From assembly GCA_902523895.1 (NCBI GenBank), contig CABZAZ010000005.1:28605-92604 (forward strand): a DNA stretch of 64,000 nucleotides, read 5' to 3'. The translations under genes were made by a program, and so were the position numbers. Below are positions 19,019 to 26,756 of this stretch, piece by piece. The DNA is from an uncultured Pelagibacteraceae bacterium. Lineage in GTDB: Bacteria > Pseudomonadota > Alphaproteobacteria > Pelagibacterales > Pelagibacteraceae. The notes beneath the pieces were generated by a model, which saw nothing but the letters and a program-made list of their open reading frames with translations, was not told the origin of the DNA and searched no databases. How positions within the stretch are numbered: the stretch's first letter is position 1; each line of letters starts with the position of its first letter.

Positions 19019-19122
19019 TGGATACAAAAATACTTTTGATAATCATCATTGTCCTTGCCATAGAGGTTTCAGGTCATGGAATTTTTGCTTCTTTGTTTAG
19101 ATTGCTTAGCTCAATGAACTAA
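19018..19122 (+). CDS. Small hypothetical membrane protein, 34 residues
   Basis: The ATG shares its A with the TAA of the preceding 41-codon ORF (TAATG). The product begins MDTKILLIIIIVLAIEVSGHG and ends FRLLSSMN. It has one transmembrane segment containing a Glu and a Ser, followed by Gly-His-Gly and a short amphipathic tail. The stop overlaps the 3' end of the convergent GST gene by 4 bases (CTAA). It fills the space between dksA and GST exactly, which supports coding, but no homologue is known to me. It would be the third cistron of the dksA message. Confidence 0.45.
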   Translation: MDTKILLIIIIVLAIEVSGHGIFASLFRLLSSMN

Positions 19123-19748
19123 TATGGTTTGGGAGGAAACTCATTTTTATCCATAAAGGCAAATCCTTTTTTTACACCATCTCTTTTTGAAATTTCCTCA
19201 TACCATCTTGTAAGATTTTTAAAACTTTTAAGGCCAATATCATGCCATTCGTGTCTTGCTATCCAAGGGAATGTCCCAATATCTGCAATTGTGTAATTAT
19301 CACCTGATAAATATTTTGATTTAGATAATCTCTCGTCCAATTCCTTGTATATTCGTTTAGAAATTTTAAAATACCTTTCCTCGCCAAATTTACTTTTTCC
19401 AGGATTATAATGATGGAATTGATGGTGTTGACCTAACATTGGACCAACATAACCCATTTGAGCCATCAACCACTGATTGATTTCTAATCTCTCTTCAAAT
19501 TTATAAAATTTTCCACTTAACTCTGCCAAATAAATCAGGATTGCTCCAGATTCAAAAACAGTTTGTTTATTTTTATGATCAATAATTACTGGAATTTTAC
19601 TTAAAGGACTTATTTTTTTGAACTCGTCCTTAAATTGTTCACCGTTGTTTATATCAACTTTGATTACTTTGTAGTCAAATCCAATTTCCTCAAGCATAAT
19701 ACTAATTTTTTTGCCATTAGGTGTATTAGCTGAGTAAAGATCTATCAC
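19119..19748 (-). CDS. Glutathione S-transferase family protein
   Basis: A 209-residue two-domain GST. The N-terminal thioredoxin-like domain has IDLYSANTPNGKKISIMLEE, and NTPNG matches the Nu-class (YfcG/YghU-like) glutathione or disulfide-bond reductase group. It continues with a KIPVI cis-Pro motif and an ESGAILIYLAE glutathione-binding segment. The C-terminal helical domain has the N-capping box IADIGTFPW. The start overlaps the FNR stop by 4 bases. It is the last gene of the proteorhodopsin-ferredoxin-FNR-GST cluster, suggesting a redox or oxidative-stress role. The substrate is unknown. Confidence 0.85.
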   Translation of the reverse strand: MIDLYSANTPNGKKISIMLEEIGFDYKVIKVDINNGEQFKDEFKKISPLSKIPVIIDHKNKQTVFESGAILIYLAELSGKFYKFEERLEINQWLMAQMGYVGPMLGQHHQFHHYNPGKSKFGEERYFKISKRIYKELDERLSKSKYLSGDNYTIADIGTFPWIARHEWHDIGLKSFKNLTRWYEEISKRDGVKKGFAFMDKNEFPPKPY

Positions 19749-20761
19749 TCTTTTTTTCCAAGTCTTTTCAATAAGCTTGTTGAAGTTGTAGTGAATTCAA
19801 ATCTATATTTTTCATTTGGTCTTGCTAATTTAAAGCATGCCCTTGCTGCTAAAGCTCCTTCATGGAAACCAGACAAAATTAGTTTTAATTTACCAGGATA
19901 AGTACAAATATCACCTACTGCATAAATCCCTTTTTGATTAGTTTCAAATTTTTCTGTATCAACTTCTATGGTTTTTTTATCTAAATTAAGTCCCCAATTA
20001 GCGATGGGTCCTAGTTGCATAATTAAGCCAAAAAAACCCAAAGCATAATCAGCTTTTATATTCTTCGTTTCATCATCATCATTTTTTATATCTATGCTTT
20101 CTAATTGACCATTGCCTTTGACTGAAGTCATTTGATATTTTGTAAAAAGATTTATTTTACCTTCTTTTACTAAAGTATGCATTGTGCTAACAGTGGCTTG
20201 TGCACCTCTAAATTCATCTCTTCTGTGTATCAAATTTACTTTAGACTTTTTCGATAATTCAACTGCCCAATCTAAAGCACTATCTCCACCACCAAAAATT
20301 GCTACTGTTTTTCCCTCAAAAATTTTTTTATCTTTTACTGAATAAAATATAGATTTATTTTCAAATTTTTCACATTCCTTTACAGGAAATTTTCTTGGTT
20401 CGAATGAACCAACTCCTCCTGCTATAATTACATTTGGAGTTGAAAATATTTTTCCGTTATTTGTTTTTACAATCCAGTTAATATCATCTTTTTTTACTTC
20501 CTCTACTCTCTCACCTAAATGAAATTTGATATCAAAAGGTTTTAGCTGATTAATCAAATTTTTTGTTAATTCCTCTCCTGTGCATTCAGGAACTGCGGGT
20601 ATATCATATATTGGTTTATCTGGATAAAGCTCAATACATTGACCACCAACCTTATCTAGGTTGTCAACTACTTCACAACTTAGTCCGATTAAATTTAATT
20701 GATGTGCAGTAAATAATCCTGTTGGACCTGCTCCAATAATTAATGCATCAGTTTTATTCAT
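19745..20761 (-). CDS. Ferredoxin/flavodoxin-NADP+ reductase (thioredoxin-reductase-like type)
   Basis: FAD enzyme that moves electrons between NADPH and ferredoxin. The FAD Rossmann motif IIGAGPTGLFTAHQL lies at the N-terminus, the NADPH site GGGDSALDWAVEL is in the middle, and a GIYAVGDICTYPG FAD motif is near the end. The CxxC redox pair of thioredoxin reductase is absent, which points to the ONFR/YumC-type ferredoxin reductase instead. It has 338 residues. It directly follows the ferredoxin gene, its likely partner, with no gap, and overlaps the GST gene by 4 bases. It is often misannotated as thioredoxin reductase. Confidence 0.88.
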   Translation of the reverse strand: MNKTDALIIGAGPTGLFTAHQLNLIGLSCEVVDNLDKVGGQCIELYPDKPIYDIPAVPECTGEELTKNLINQLKPFDIKFHLGERVEEVKKDDINWIVKTNNGKIFSTPNVIIAGGVGSFEPRKFPVKECEKFENKSIFYSVKDKKIFEGKTVAIFGGGDSALDWAVELSKKSKVNLIHRRDEFRGAQATVSTMHTLVKEGKINLFTKYQMTSVKGNGQLESIDIKNDDDETKNIKADYALGFFGLIMQLGPIANWGLNLDKKTIEVDTEKFETNQKGIYAVGDICTYPGKLKLILSGFHEGALAARACFKLARPNEKYRFEFTTTSTSLLKRLGKKE

Positions 20762-21082
20762 CTATGCTTGTTTCTTTGGAATATTGACAACTAAACCATC
20801 GAGCTCATCTGAAACAATAAGCTGACAACTTAATCTACTGTTTTTTTTTGGTTCAAATGCCATATCCAACATATCCTCTTCTCCATCTTCTTTCTCAGGA
20901 ATTTTATTAAACCAATCATCTTGGACATAAACATGGCAAGTTGCACAGGCCATCCCGCCTCCACAGTCAGCATCTATACCAGGTATATCGTTTTGAACAG
21001 CGCCCTCCATAACAGTGAGACCATTTTGAACCTCAATTTCATGAACTTGAGCATCGGATGTTATGTATGTGATTTTAGCCAT
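20762..21082 (-). CDS. [2Fe-2S] ferredoxin (adrenodoxin type)
   Basis: Small electron carrier of 106 residues. The cluster ligands are C40, C46 and C49 ([10 protein letters not shown]) and C86 (RLSCQL), giving the C-x5-C-x2-C...C pattern of adrenodoxin/ISC-type ferredoxins. It lies immediately upstream of an FNR gene and downstream of proteorhodopsin, but an intrinsic terminator separates it from proteorhodopsin. It may be read at a low level from that promoter or from its own. There is no hsc/isc gene nearby, so a dedicated role in Fe-S assembly is less likely than use with the FNR. Confidence 0.9.
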   Translation of the reverse strand: MAKITYITSDAQVHEIEVQNGLTVMEGAVQNDIPGIDADCGGGMACATCHVYVQDDWFNKIPEKEDGEEDMLDMAFEPKKNSRLSCQLIVSDELDGLVVNIPKKQA

Positions 21083-21100
21083 TGAGTATATATAGACTTA

Positions 21101-21140
21101 AAAAAAAATAGGGCAAGTATGTAAAAACATACCCGCCCTA
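21101..21140 (-). terminator. Intrinsic terminator of the proteorhodopsin gene
   Basis: On the minus strand a stem of TAGGGC/GCCCTA (21109-21114 with 21135-21140), a 2x2 internal loop, and a second stem GTATGT/ACATAC (21117-21122 with 21127-21132) with an AAAA loop are followed by a run of eight U (21101-21108). It lies 22 bases past the proteorhodopsin stop and is a textbook rho-independent terminator. Confidence 0.85.
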
Positions 21141-21161
21141 TAAATTTACTTTAAGTAGTAA

Positions 21162-21938
21162 TTATCTTGCTCTTGAGCCAGCTCCTGAACTCATTGCAGC
21201 AGCCCAGATTACTAGACCGAATGCAATTTTGTTAATGAAGTCAGCTAAGTTGTAAACAACGTTTAGTGAGTTAGCATCTACACCACCTGTTAGGTAACCA
21301 AATACATAACCTAATGGATAAATAGCCCAGCCTACAGTTACAATCATTCTCATTGCACCGAACGCAGTTACAAGAGCTTTGTTACCGCTTTTAGCAGCAG
21401 CTCTTCCAGCTTCACCAGAGAATATTTCATATAGAATGTAAATCCATCCAGCCATACCGATTACAAAACCAAGCGTAGCATTGATGTATCCAGCTTCTCC
21501 TAAGTATCCTCCGATTAACATTACTAATGAACCGATTAACAATCTCCAGAACATTCCAGAATTTGCTTTTCTTACTGCTACTAAGATTAAGTAGAACTCT
21601 ACCATCTGTAACGGCACAGTAATTAACCAGTCAATATATCTATATACTGTTGGTGAGTCACCAGTAGCAACCCATACTTCTCTCATGTACATGTAGTGTA
21701 TGAAAGCAATACCAGTTACAAGACCAGCAACAGTTACTGATGTTTTCCACGCAGGGTTAACAGTACCTCTCTCCATGAAGAAGAAAGCTGTAGCCGCTAA
21801 CATACCCATTGAAATTATCCAAAAAGATATTCCAACAAAGTCATCCTGTGCTAACATCGTTGCGTCTGCTGCGTTAGCAACACCTGCATAACCCACTAGG
21901 GCTAAAGCTGCTAGAGCAAACAGTTTAAGTTTTTTCAT
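21162..21938 (-). CDS. Proteorhodopsin, light-driven proton pump (Gln-105, blue-absorbing type)
   Basis: Seven-helix retinal protein of the inner membrane that pumps protons out in light. It has 258 residues with a cleavable signal peptide (about 1-23, ending ANA). Functional residues are in place: proton acceptor D103 (equivalent to 97), donor E114 (108), H81 (75) and the retinal Schiff-base Lys K237 (231). Position 111 (equivalent to 105) is Gln, the blue-absorbing variant. A strong GAGGGAG ribosome binding site sits 6 bases before the ATG. It has its own terminator. Its base and codon use look more GC-rich than its neighbours, consistent with high expression. Confidence 0.97.
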   Translation of the reverse strand: MKKLKLFALAALALVGYAGVANAADATMLAQDDFVGISFWIISMGMLAATAFFFMERGTVNPAWKTSVTVAGLVTGIAFIHYMYMREVWVATGDSPTVYRYIDWLITVPLQMVEFYLILVAVRKANSGMFWRLLIGSLVMLIGGYLGEAGYINATLGFVIGMAGWIYILYEIFSGEAGRAAAKSGNKALVTAFGAMRMIVTVGWAIYPLGYVFGYLTGGVDANSLNVVYNLADFINKIAFGLVIWAAAMSSGAGSRAR

Positions 21939-21970
21939 AAAAAACTCCCTCTTTAGTTAGTTTTTATTTT

Positions 21971-22005
21971 AGTTTATATAAACTAGGCTTAGGCTTCCCT
22001 AAGCC
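21971..22005 (-). promoter_or_regulatory. Inverted repeat and palindrome upstream of proteorhodopsin
   Basis: A perfect 8-bp inverted repeat, GGCTTAGG/CCTAAGCC (21986-21993 and 21998-22005, loop CTTC), lies next to a perfect 14-base palindrome, AGTTTATATAAACT (21971-21984). Both lie 33-67 bases ahead of the ATG. They are either operator sites around a TATATA -10 or hairpins in a leader made from a promoter farther upstream. Confidence 0.55.
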
Positions 22006-22037
22006 AAAGTTGAGCGTTTGATAGCAAATAAAAGTAG

Positions 22038-22043
22038 ATTATA
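22038..22043 (-). promoter_or_regulatory. Candidate -10 element for proteorhodopsin
   Basis: A perfect TATAAT on the minus strand, 100 bases ahead of the proteorhodopsin ATG. The expected -35 position reads TTATTA, which is weak. If used, it gives a leader of about 90 bases containing the GGCTTAGG hairpin. Confidence 0.35.
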
Positions 22044-22104
22044 GAAGACTTAATTGTCATTAATAAGCATTGATTTTACTTACTTTTTAAAATTAAATAC
22101 AATT

Positions 22105-22110
22105 TATAAT
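22105..22110 (+). promoter_or_regulatory. Candidate -10 element for prpE
   Basis: A perfect TATAAT on the plus strand about 41 bases ahead of the prpE ATG. No convincing -35 hexamer is seen at 16-18 bases upstream, so the call rests on the -10 alone. Confidence 0.35.
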
Positions 22111-22150
22111 TTAAAAATCGAAAAAAAGGCAATATCGAATCAAAAATCCC

Positions 22151-24052
22151 ATGTCCCAAAAATTTGATGCTATTTACCAAAATTCCATAAACAATCCTGA
22201 GGATTTTTGGAAAGCAGCCTCTGAAGATATCTTCTGGTTTAAAAAACCGACCAAAATTTTAAATAAAACTAATCCACCTTTTTACAAATGGTACGAAGAT
22301 GGGGTGACAAATACATGTTACAACGCATTAGATATTCATATTGATCAAGGAAAAGGCAATAAAACTGCTTTGATTTATGATAGTCCTATTACTGGGAACA
22401 AAAGTAAGTTTTCTTATAAAGAATTAAGATCAAAGGTATCAAGATTTGCAGGTGCACTCAAAGATCAAGGTGTAAATAAAGGTGATAGAGTCATAATTTA
22501 CATGCCTATGATACCTGAGGCTGTTATTGCGATGTTGGCATGTGCGAGAGTCGGAGCAATTCATTCAGTAGTCTTTGGAGGCTTTGCATCTAATGAGCTT
22601 GCTAGCAGAATTGATGATAGCAAAGCTAAGCTTTTGATCACTTCTTCATGTGGATTTGAGCCTGGAAGAACAGTTGAATACAAACCACTCGTCGATGAGG
22701 CAATTAAACAAGCTAAACATAAAATTAGTAAAATGATCCTATTTCAAAGAGAAGGTCATGAGGTTAAATTAAATGCTCCAATGGAGATTAGTTGGGACGA
22801 AGCTCATGTAAATGCAAAAGATACTGAATGTATTGAGATGAATTCTAATGAATTTGCTTATATACTTTATACTTCAGGTACTACCGGGACGCCGAAAGGT
22901 ATTGTCAGAGATATTGGGGGTCACATTGTTGCATTAAAATGGACAATGAAAAATATTTACAACATTGATGAAGATGATGTTTGGTGGTCAGCAAGTGACA
23001 TTGGTTGGATAGTTGGTCACTCTTACATAGTTTATGCTCCACTATTTAAAGGATGTACTACTGTTTTATTTGAAGGAAAACCAGTTGGTACACCTGATGC
23101 TGGTGCATTCTGGAAAATAATTTCAGATTATAAAGTAAAATCTTTGTTTACGGCTCCGACAGCTTTTAGAGCGATAAAAAAAGAGGATCCTGAGGGAAAA
23201 TTTTTTTCAAAATACGATTTAAGTAAATTTGAAAGTCTTTTTTTAGCAGGTGAACGGGCTGATCCAGACACTATCAAGTGGGCAGAGAACTTATTGAAAG
23301 TTCCTGTAATTGATCATTGGTGGCAAACAGAAACAAGTTGGGCAATAAGCTCAAATTGCACAGGAATTGAAATGATGAAAACAAAATATGGTTCTGCATG
23401 TAAAGCAGTTCCTGGATATGATGTAAAAATTATAAAATCTGATCAAACTTTGGCTAAACCAAACGAAATGGGAGACATCGTTGTAAAATTACCTTTACCT
23501 CCTGGTACATTTCCAACTCTTTGGAATGCAGATCAAAGATATAAGGAAAATTATATGTCAAATTACGATGGGTATTATCAAACTTATGATGCAGGTCATA
23601 TTGATGAAGATGGCTATATCTGGATTATGTCTAGGACTGATGACATTATAAATGTTGCAGGACATAGATTGTCAACTGGTGCCATTGAAGAAGTTTTATC
23701 TGAACATCAATCAGTGGCTGAGTGTGCAGTTCTTGGTATTGCAGATAAACTAAAAGGACAGTTGCCGATAGGATTAATTGTTTTAAAAGCTGGGGTTGAT
23801 AAAGATAACGATACAATTTCTAAAGAATGTATACAAATGGTTAGAGATAAAATTGGTCCTGTGGCTGCATTTAAAGTTGCAATAGTTATAAAAAGGCTTC
23901 CAAAAACAAGATCTGGAAAAATTTTAAGGGGAACAATTAGAAAAATTGCTGATAATGTTGAATACAAAATGCCTCCAACAATTGATGATCCTGCAATTCT
24001 TGATGAGATCAAGCAAGACTTAATTGACAATAAAATACTTAATAATGGCTAA
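22151..24052 (+). CDS. prpE: Propionyl-CoA synthetase (acyl-CoA synthetase, PrpE-like)
   Basis: ANL-superfamily adenylate-forming enzyme activating a short fatty acid, probably propionate (acetate possible), to its CoA ester. It has 633 residues. The AMP-binding P-loop-like motif reads YTSGTTGTPKG. DHWWQTETSW and the C-terminal hinge and catalytic Lys in KTRSGKILRGTIRKI are present. The SSCGFEPGRTVEYKPLVDEAI segment is characteristic of the PrpE/ACSS3 group rather than classic Acs. The stop overlaps the SMR transporter gene by 8 bases. Propionate could come from DMSP breakdown, but no such genes are here. Confidence 0.88.
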   Translation: MSQKFDAIYQNSINNPEDFWKAASEDIFWFKKPTKILNKTNPPFYKWYEDGVTNTCYNALDIHIDQGKGNKTALIYDSPITGNKSKFSYKELRSKVSRFAGALKDQGVNKGDRVIIYMPMIPEAVIAMLACARVGAIHSVVFGGFASNELASRIDDSKAKLLITSSCGFEPGRTVEYKPLVDEAIKQAKHKISKMILFQREGHEVKLNAPMEISWDEAHVNAKDTECIEMNSNEFAYILYTSGTTGTPKGIVRDIGGHIVALKWTMKNIYNIDEDDVWWSASDIGWIVGHSYIVYAPLFKGCTTVLFEGKPVGTPDAGAFWKIISDYKVKSLFTAPTAFRAIKKEDPEGKFFSKYDLSKFESLFLAGERADPDTIKWAENLLKVPVIDHWWQTETSWAISSNCTGIEMMKTKYGSACKAVPGYDVKIIKSDQTLAKPNEMGDIVVKLPLPPGTFPTLWNADQRYKENYMSNYDGYYQTYDAGHIDEDGYIWIMSRTDDIINVAGHRLSTGAIEEVLSEHQSVAECAVLGIADKLKGQLPIGLIVLKAGVDKDNDTISKECIQMVRDKIGPVAAFKVAIVIKRLPKTRSGKILRGTIRKIADNVEYKMPPTIDDPAILDEIKQDLIDNKILNNG

Positions 24053-24377
24053 AACATATTCTTTTTTACTTATAGCTATATTTTGTGAGGTAGCTGGAAC
24101 CATGTTATTGCCAGTTTCACAAAATTTTACCAAGATTATTCCAACAGTTTGTCTAACAATCTTTTATCTAGTGTCTTTCTACTTGATGACATTTGTTATG
24201 GATAAACTTCCAATTGCAATTGTTTATGCCACTTGGAGTGGGCTAGGAGTGTTTACAATAGCATTACTTGGATATTTCTTTTTCAAACAAACTTTAGCTT
24301 GGCAGGCTATTGTGGGGTTATTCCTCATTGTTGTTGGTGTTATACTGGTTAACAGTTTTACTGTAAAAATTAACTAA
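24045..24377 (+). CDS. Small multidrug resistance (SMR/EmrE-family) transporter
   Basis: A four-helix inner-membrane protein of 110 residues with the family-defining Glu (E15, equivalent to EmrE E14) in helix 1. It has YATWSGLG in helix 3 and VGVILVNS in helix 4. It would exchange protons for cationic or guanidinium-like compounds, with the substrate unknown. The start is the ATG inside the last codons of prpE (ATGGCTAA), so the two genes are translationally coupled. The upstream TTG at 24024 is not needed. The stop region overlaps the convergent pyrC end by 8 bases. Confidence 0.85.
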   Translation: MAKTYSFLLIAIFCEVAGTMLLPVSQNFTKIIPTVCLTIFYLVSFYLMTFVMDKLPIAIVYATWSGLGVFTIALLGYFFFKQTLAWQAIVGLFLIVVGVILVNSFTVKIN

Positions 24378-25677
24378 ATTTTAAAGGAGCACCTTCAGGG
24401 TCACCTAAAATCTTTCCATCCATCATTTTTATTTTACCTGAAATTATTGTTGCTACTGGTGTTCCTTTAAATTCAACATTATCAAAAGGTGACCATCCAC
24501 ACTTACTTTCTATATTCTCATTCTTAATTGTGATTTTTTTATTCATATCAACTATAGTAAAATCAGCATCGTATCCCTCTTTGATGAATCCTTTGTTCTG
24601 TATACCAAATATTTTTATAGGATTTTCACAAACTAAATTTATTAGTTGAGTAAGTGATAATTTTCCATGATTAACATGATCTAACATTACTGGCATAAGT
24701 GTTTGGACACCAGGCATGCCTGATGGAGAATTAGGGTATTCTTTATCTTTATTTACTTTTAAATGTGGTGCGTGATCTGAACCAATTGTATCATTTAAAT
24801 TATTTCTTACCGCATACCATAATCGATCATAGTGAGATTTATCTCTTATTGGTGGGTTCATCTGAGCATAAGTCCCTAGTTTATCGTAACAATCAGGTGC
24901 AAAAATTGTTAAATGTTGTGGTGTAATTTCAAAAGTAATATTTCCTTTATGTTGAGATAAAAAATCTACTTCTTGTTTAGTTGTGATATGTAGTACATGC
25001 GCTTTCTTATTATATTTTTTTGCAAGTCTTACTATTCTTCTTGTGGAGGAAATTGCACACTCCTCACTTCTCCAAATAGGATGAGAATGTACATCACCAT
25101 TTTTAATTAATCTTTTATTTTTGTTTAAGATTTCTTCATCCTCTGAGTGAACCGCTACTACCTTAGAACTATTTTGAAAAACTTTATCAATATCTTCCTC
25201 TAGTGCTACTAAAAGATTTCCTGTTGAGGAGCCTACAAACAATTTAATTCCACAACAACCCTCTAAATTTTTTAACTCAGCTAGTTGACTAACGTTTCCT
25301 GCAGTTGCACCAAAATAGAAAGCGTAGTTGCAATACATTCTATTTTTTGCAAGATCTAATTTTCTTTGAAACTCTTTTAAGTTTGAGGTTGGAGGATTAG
25401 TATTTGGCATCTCAAATACTGCTGTAATTCCCCCTACTACAGCCGCCCTACTACCAGAATTAAGATCTTCTGTATCTATGGAACCTGGCTCTCTAAAATG
25501 CGTCTGAGTATCTATACAGCCAGGTAAAGTAATTTTATTTTTGGCATCATAGACTTCTTTTGCCTCCTCTGATATTTGACCAATCTTTAATATTTTACCA
25601 TCTTTAACGGCAATATCTTTATCCTCTAGTTCCCCATTGATATAACATTGTCCATTTTTGATTATTAGATCTAACAT
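24370..25677 (-). CDS. pyrC: Dihydroorotase-family amidohydrolase
   Basis: Predicted dihydroorotase of pyrimidine synthesis, 435 residues. The amidohydrolase fold is clear: a metal-site-like DTQTHFREPG at 56-65, the Lys of GIKLFVG, HSEDE, HVLHITTK, and the late Asp in GSDHAPH. The first metal His of the usual DxHxH is Gln here (Q58). The same DTQxHFREPG form occurs in alphaproteobacterial proteins annotated as dihydroorotase, so it is a lineage variant, but it leaves some doubt about activity. It is transcribed alone and is divergent from ygfZ with a 43-base gap. Confidence 0.8.
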   Translation of the reverse strand: MLDLIIKNGQCYINGELEDKDIAVKDGKILKIGQISEEAKEVYDAKNKITLPGCIDTQTHFREPGSIDTEDLNSGSRAAVVGGITAVFEMPNTNPPTSNLKEFQRKLDLAKNRMYCNYAFYFGATAGNVSQLAELKNLEGCCGIKLFVGSSTGNLLVALEEDIDKVFQNSSKVVAVHSEDEEILNKNKRLIKNGDVHSHPIWRSEECAISSTRRIVRLAKKYNKKAHVLHITTKQEVDFLSQHKGNITFEITPQHLTIFAPDCYDKLGTYAQMNPPIRDKSHYDRLWYAVRNNLNDTIGSDHAPHLKVNKDKEYPNSPSGMPGVQTLMPVMLDHVNHGKLSLTQLINLVCENPIKIFGIQNKGFIKEGYDADFTIVDMNKKITIKNENIESKCGWSPFDNVEFKGTPVATIISGKIKMMDGKILGDPEGAPLKFS

Positions 25678-25720
25678 TTGTGAAAAAAGTTATTATATTA
25701 AATTTAACGATCAATCAAAT

Positions 25721-26608
25721 ATGAATAATAGTGTATATATATTAAAAGATAGAGCCGTACTTTATATAAATGGCCAGGACGCTAGAGACTTCTTGCAAAA
25801 TTTGATTAGTAATGACATTAATAAAGTCACAGATAATTCAAGTTGTTTTGCTTCATTATTAACCCCTCAAGGCAAGTTTCTTTATGAATTTATCATCGTT
25901 AAGCATAAGTCAGGTTTTTTTATTGATTGTGAAAAATCTCAATCTGAAGAAATATTAAAACAATTAAATTTATATAAGATAAGATCAAAAGTGGAAATTC
26001 TTGATCTAAGTAATGAATTTGTAATTGCAAGTTTTAGTTATCAAAAATATTTATCAATAGCTAATTCAAAGGATATTCTGGGTTATACAATAAGATATAG
26101 AGAAGATCCAATAATTCTTGATCCAAGAAATAAAAATTTGGGTGCTAGATTAATAATTAATTTAGAAAAACTTTATTTATCTTTAAAAAAACTTGAATTA
26201 AAAGACGACAAAATTGAGGACTATTATAAACAAAGTCATAAACTTGGGATTGTTCCAAAAAATTTAAATAAATTAAAAGATAAATTATTCGGCATTGAAT
26301 GTAATTTTGAAGAACTTAATGGTATTGATTTTAAAAAAGGGTGTTATGTAGGACAAGAAAACACTGCTAGAATTAAACTTAAAAATAAACTTTCTAAGAG
26401 GTTATTACCAGTTGAGATAATTGATGGGAAGCTTGATGAAGATGAGATAGTATATTGTAATGATATTGAAATCGGAAAAATTTTGATAAATGAGGAGTAC
26501 CCCTTTGCTTTGATAAAATTTTCAAATGAAAATTTTAATAAAGATCTTACTTTAAAAAGTAAAAATGGATCATTTAAAATATTTATACCTGAATGGCTGA
26601 AAATTTAA
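25721..26608 (+). CDS. ygfZ: Folate-binding protein YgfZ (Fe-S cluster assembly/repair factor)
   Basis: A GcvT-fold tetrahydrofolate-binding protein that supports activity of certain Fe-S enzymes. It has 295 residues from the ATG at 25721. A TTG upstream at 25658 would overlap pyrC and is rejected. It opens with LKDRAVLYINGQDARDFLQNLISNDI and carries the signature K-G-C-Y-V-G-Q-E, whose Cys is required in E. coli YgfZ. It is too short and too divergent to be the glycine-cleavage T protein. It stands alone between pyrC and a tRNA gene. Confidence 0.88.
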   Translation: MNNSVYILKDRAVLYINGQDARDFLQNLISNDINKVTDNSSCFASLLTPQGKFLYEFIIVKHKSGFFIDCEKSQSEEILKQLNLYKIRSKVEILDLSNEFVIASFSYQKYLSIANSKDILGYTIRYREDPIILDPRNKNLGARLIINLEKLYLSLKKLELKDDKIEDYYKQSHKLGIVPKNLNKLKDKLFGIECNFEELNGIDFKKGCYVGQENTARIKLKNKLSKRLLPVEIIDGKLDEDEIVYCNDIEIGKILINEEYPFALIKFSNENFNKDLTLKSKNGSFKIFIPEWLKI

Positions 26609-26613
26609 TTTTT

Positions 26614-26699
26614 TGGTGCGGCCAGAGAGACTTGAACTCTCATGGACTGAGTCCACACGGCCCTCAACCGTGCCTGTCTACCAATTTCAGCATGGCCGC
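26614..26699 (-). tRNA. tRNA-Leu (anticodon GAG)
   Basis: On the minus strand the gene folds into a class II tRNA. The acceptor stem GCGGCCA/TGGCCGC (26693-26699 and 26618-26624) is intact. The anticodon stem is CACGG/CCGTG with loop TTGAGGG, giving anticodon GAG (codons CUC and CUU). A long variable arm typical of Leu and a T arm GAGAG-TTCAAGT-CTCTC follow. The 3' CCA is encoded (26614-26616). It begins 5 bases after the convergent ygfZ stop. Confidence 0.95.
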
Positions 26700-26756
26700 A
26701 AATATGACCCACATTAAATCAATGACAAGTAGGTTTCAAATTGATAAATTTTGCAT

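Noticed and set aside
19745..20761. Thioredoxin reductase
   Set aside because: The CxxC redox pair is missing and a ferredoxin gene is directly upstream, so ferredoxin-NADP reductase fits better.
24024..24044. Upstream TTG start for the SMR transporter
   Set aside because: The ATG at 24045 gives the normal 110-residue length and places Glu15 as in EmrE.
25658..25720. Longer YgfZ starting at a TTG
   Set aside because: It would overlap the pyrC start, and the added residues do not match the family; the ATG at 25721 fits.
25721..26608. Glycine cleavage T protein
   Set aside because: At 295 residues with the KGCYVGQE signature it is YgfZ; GcvT is longer and lacks this motif.
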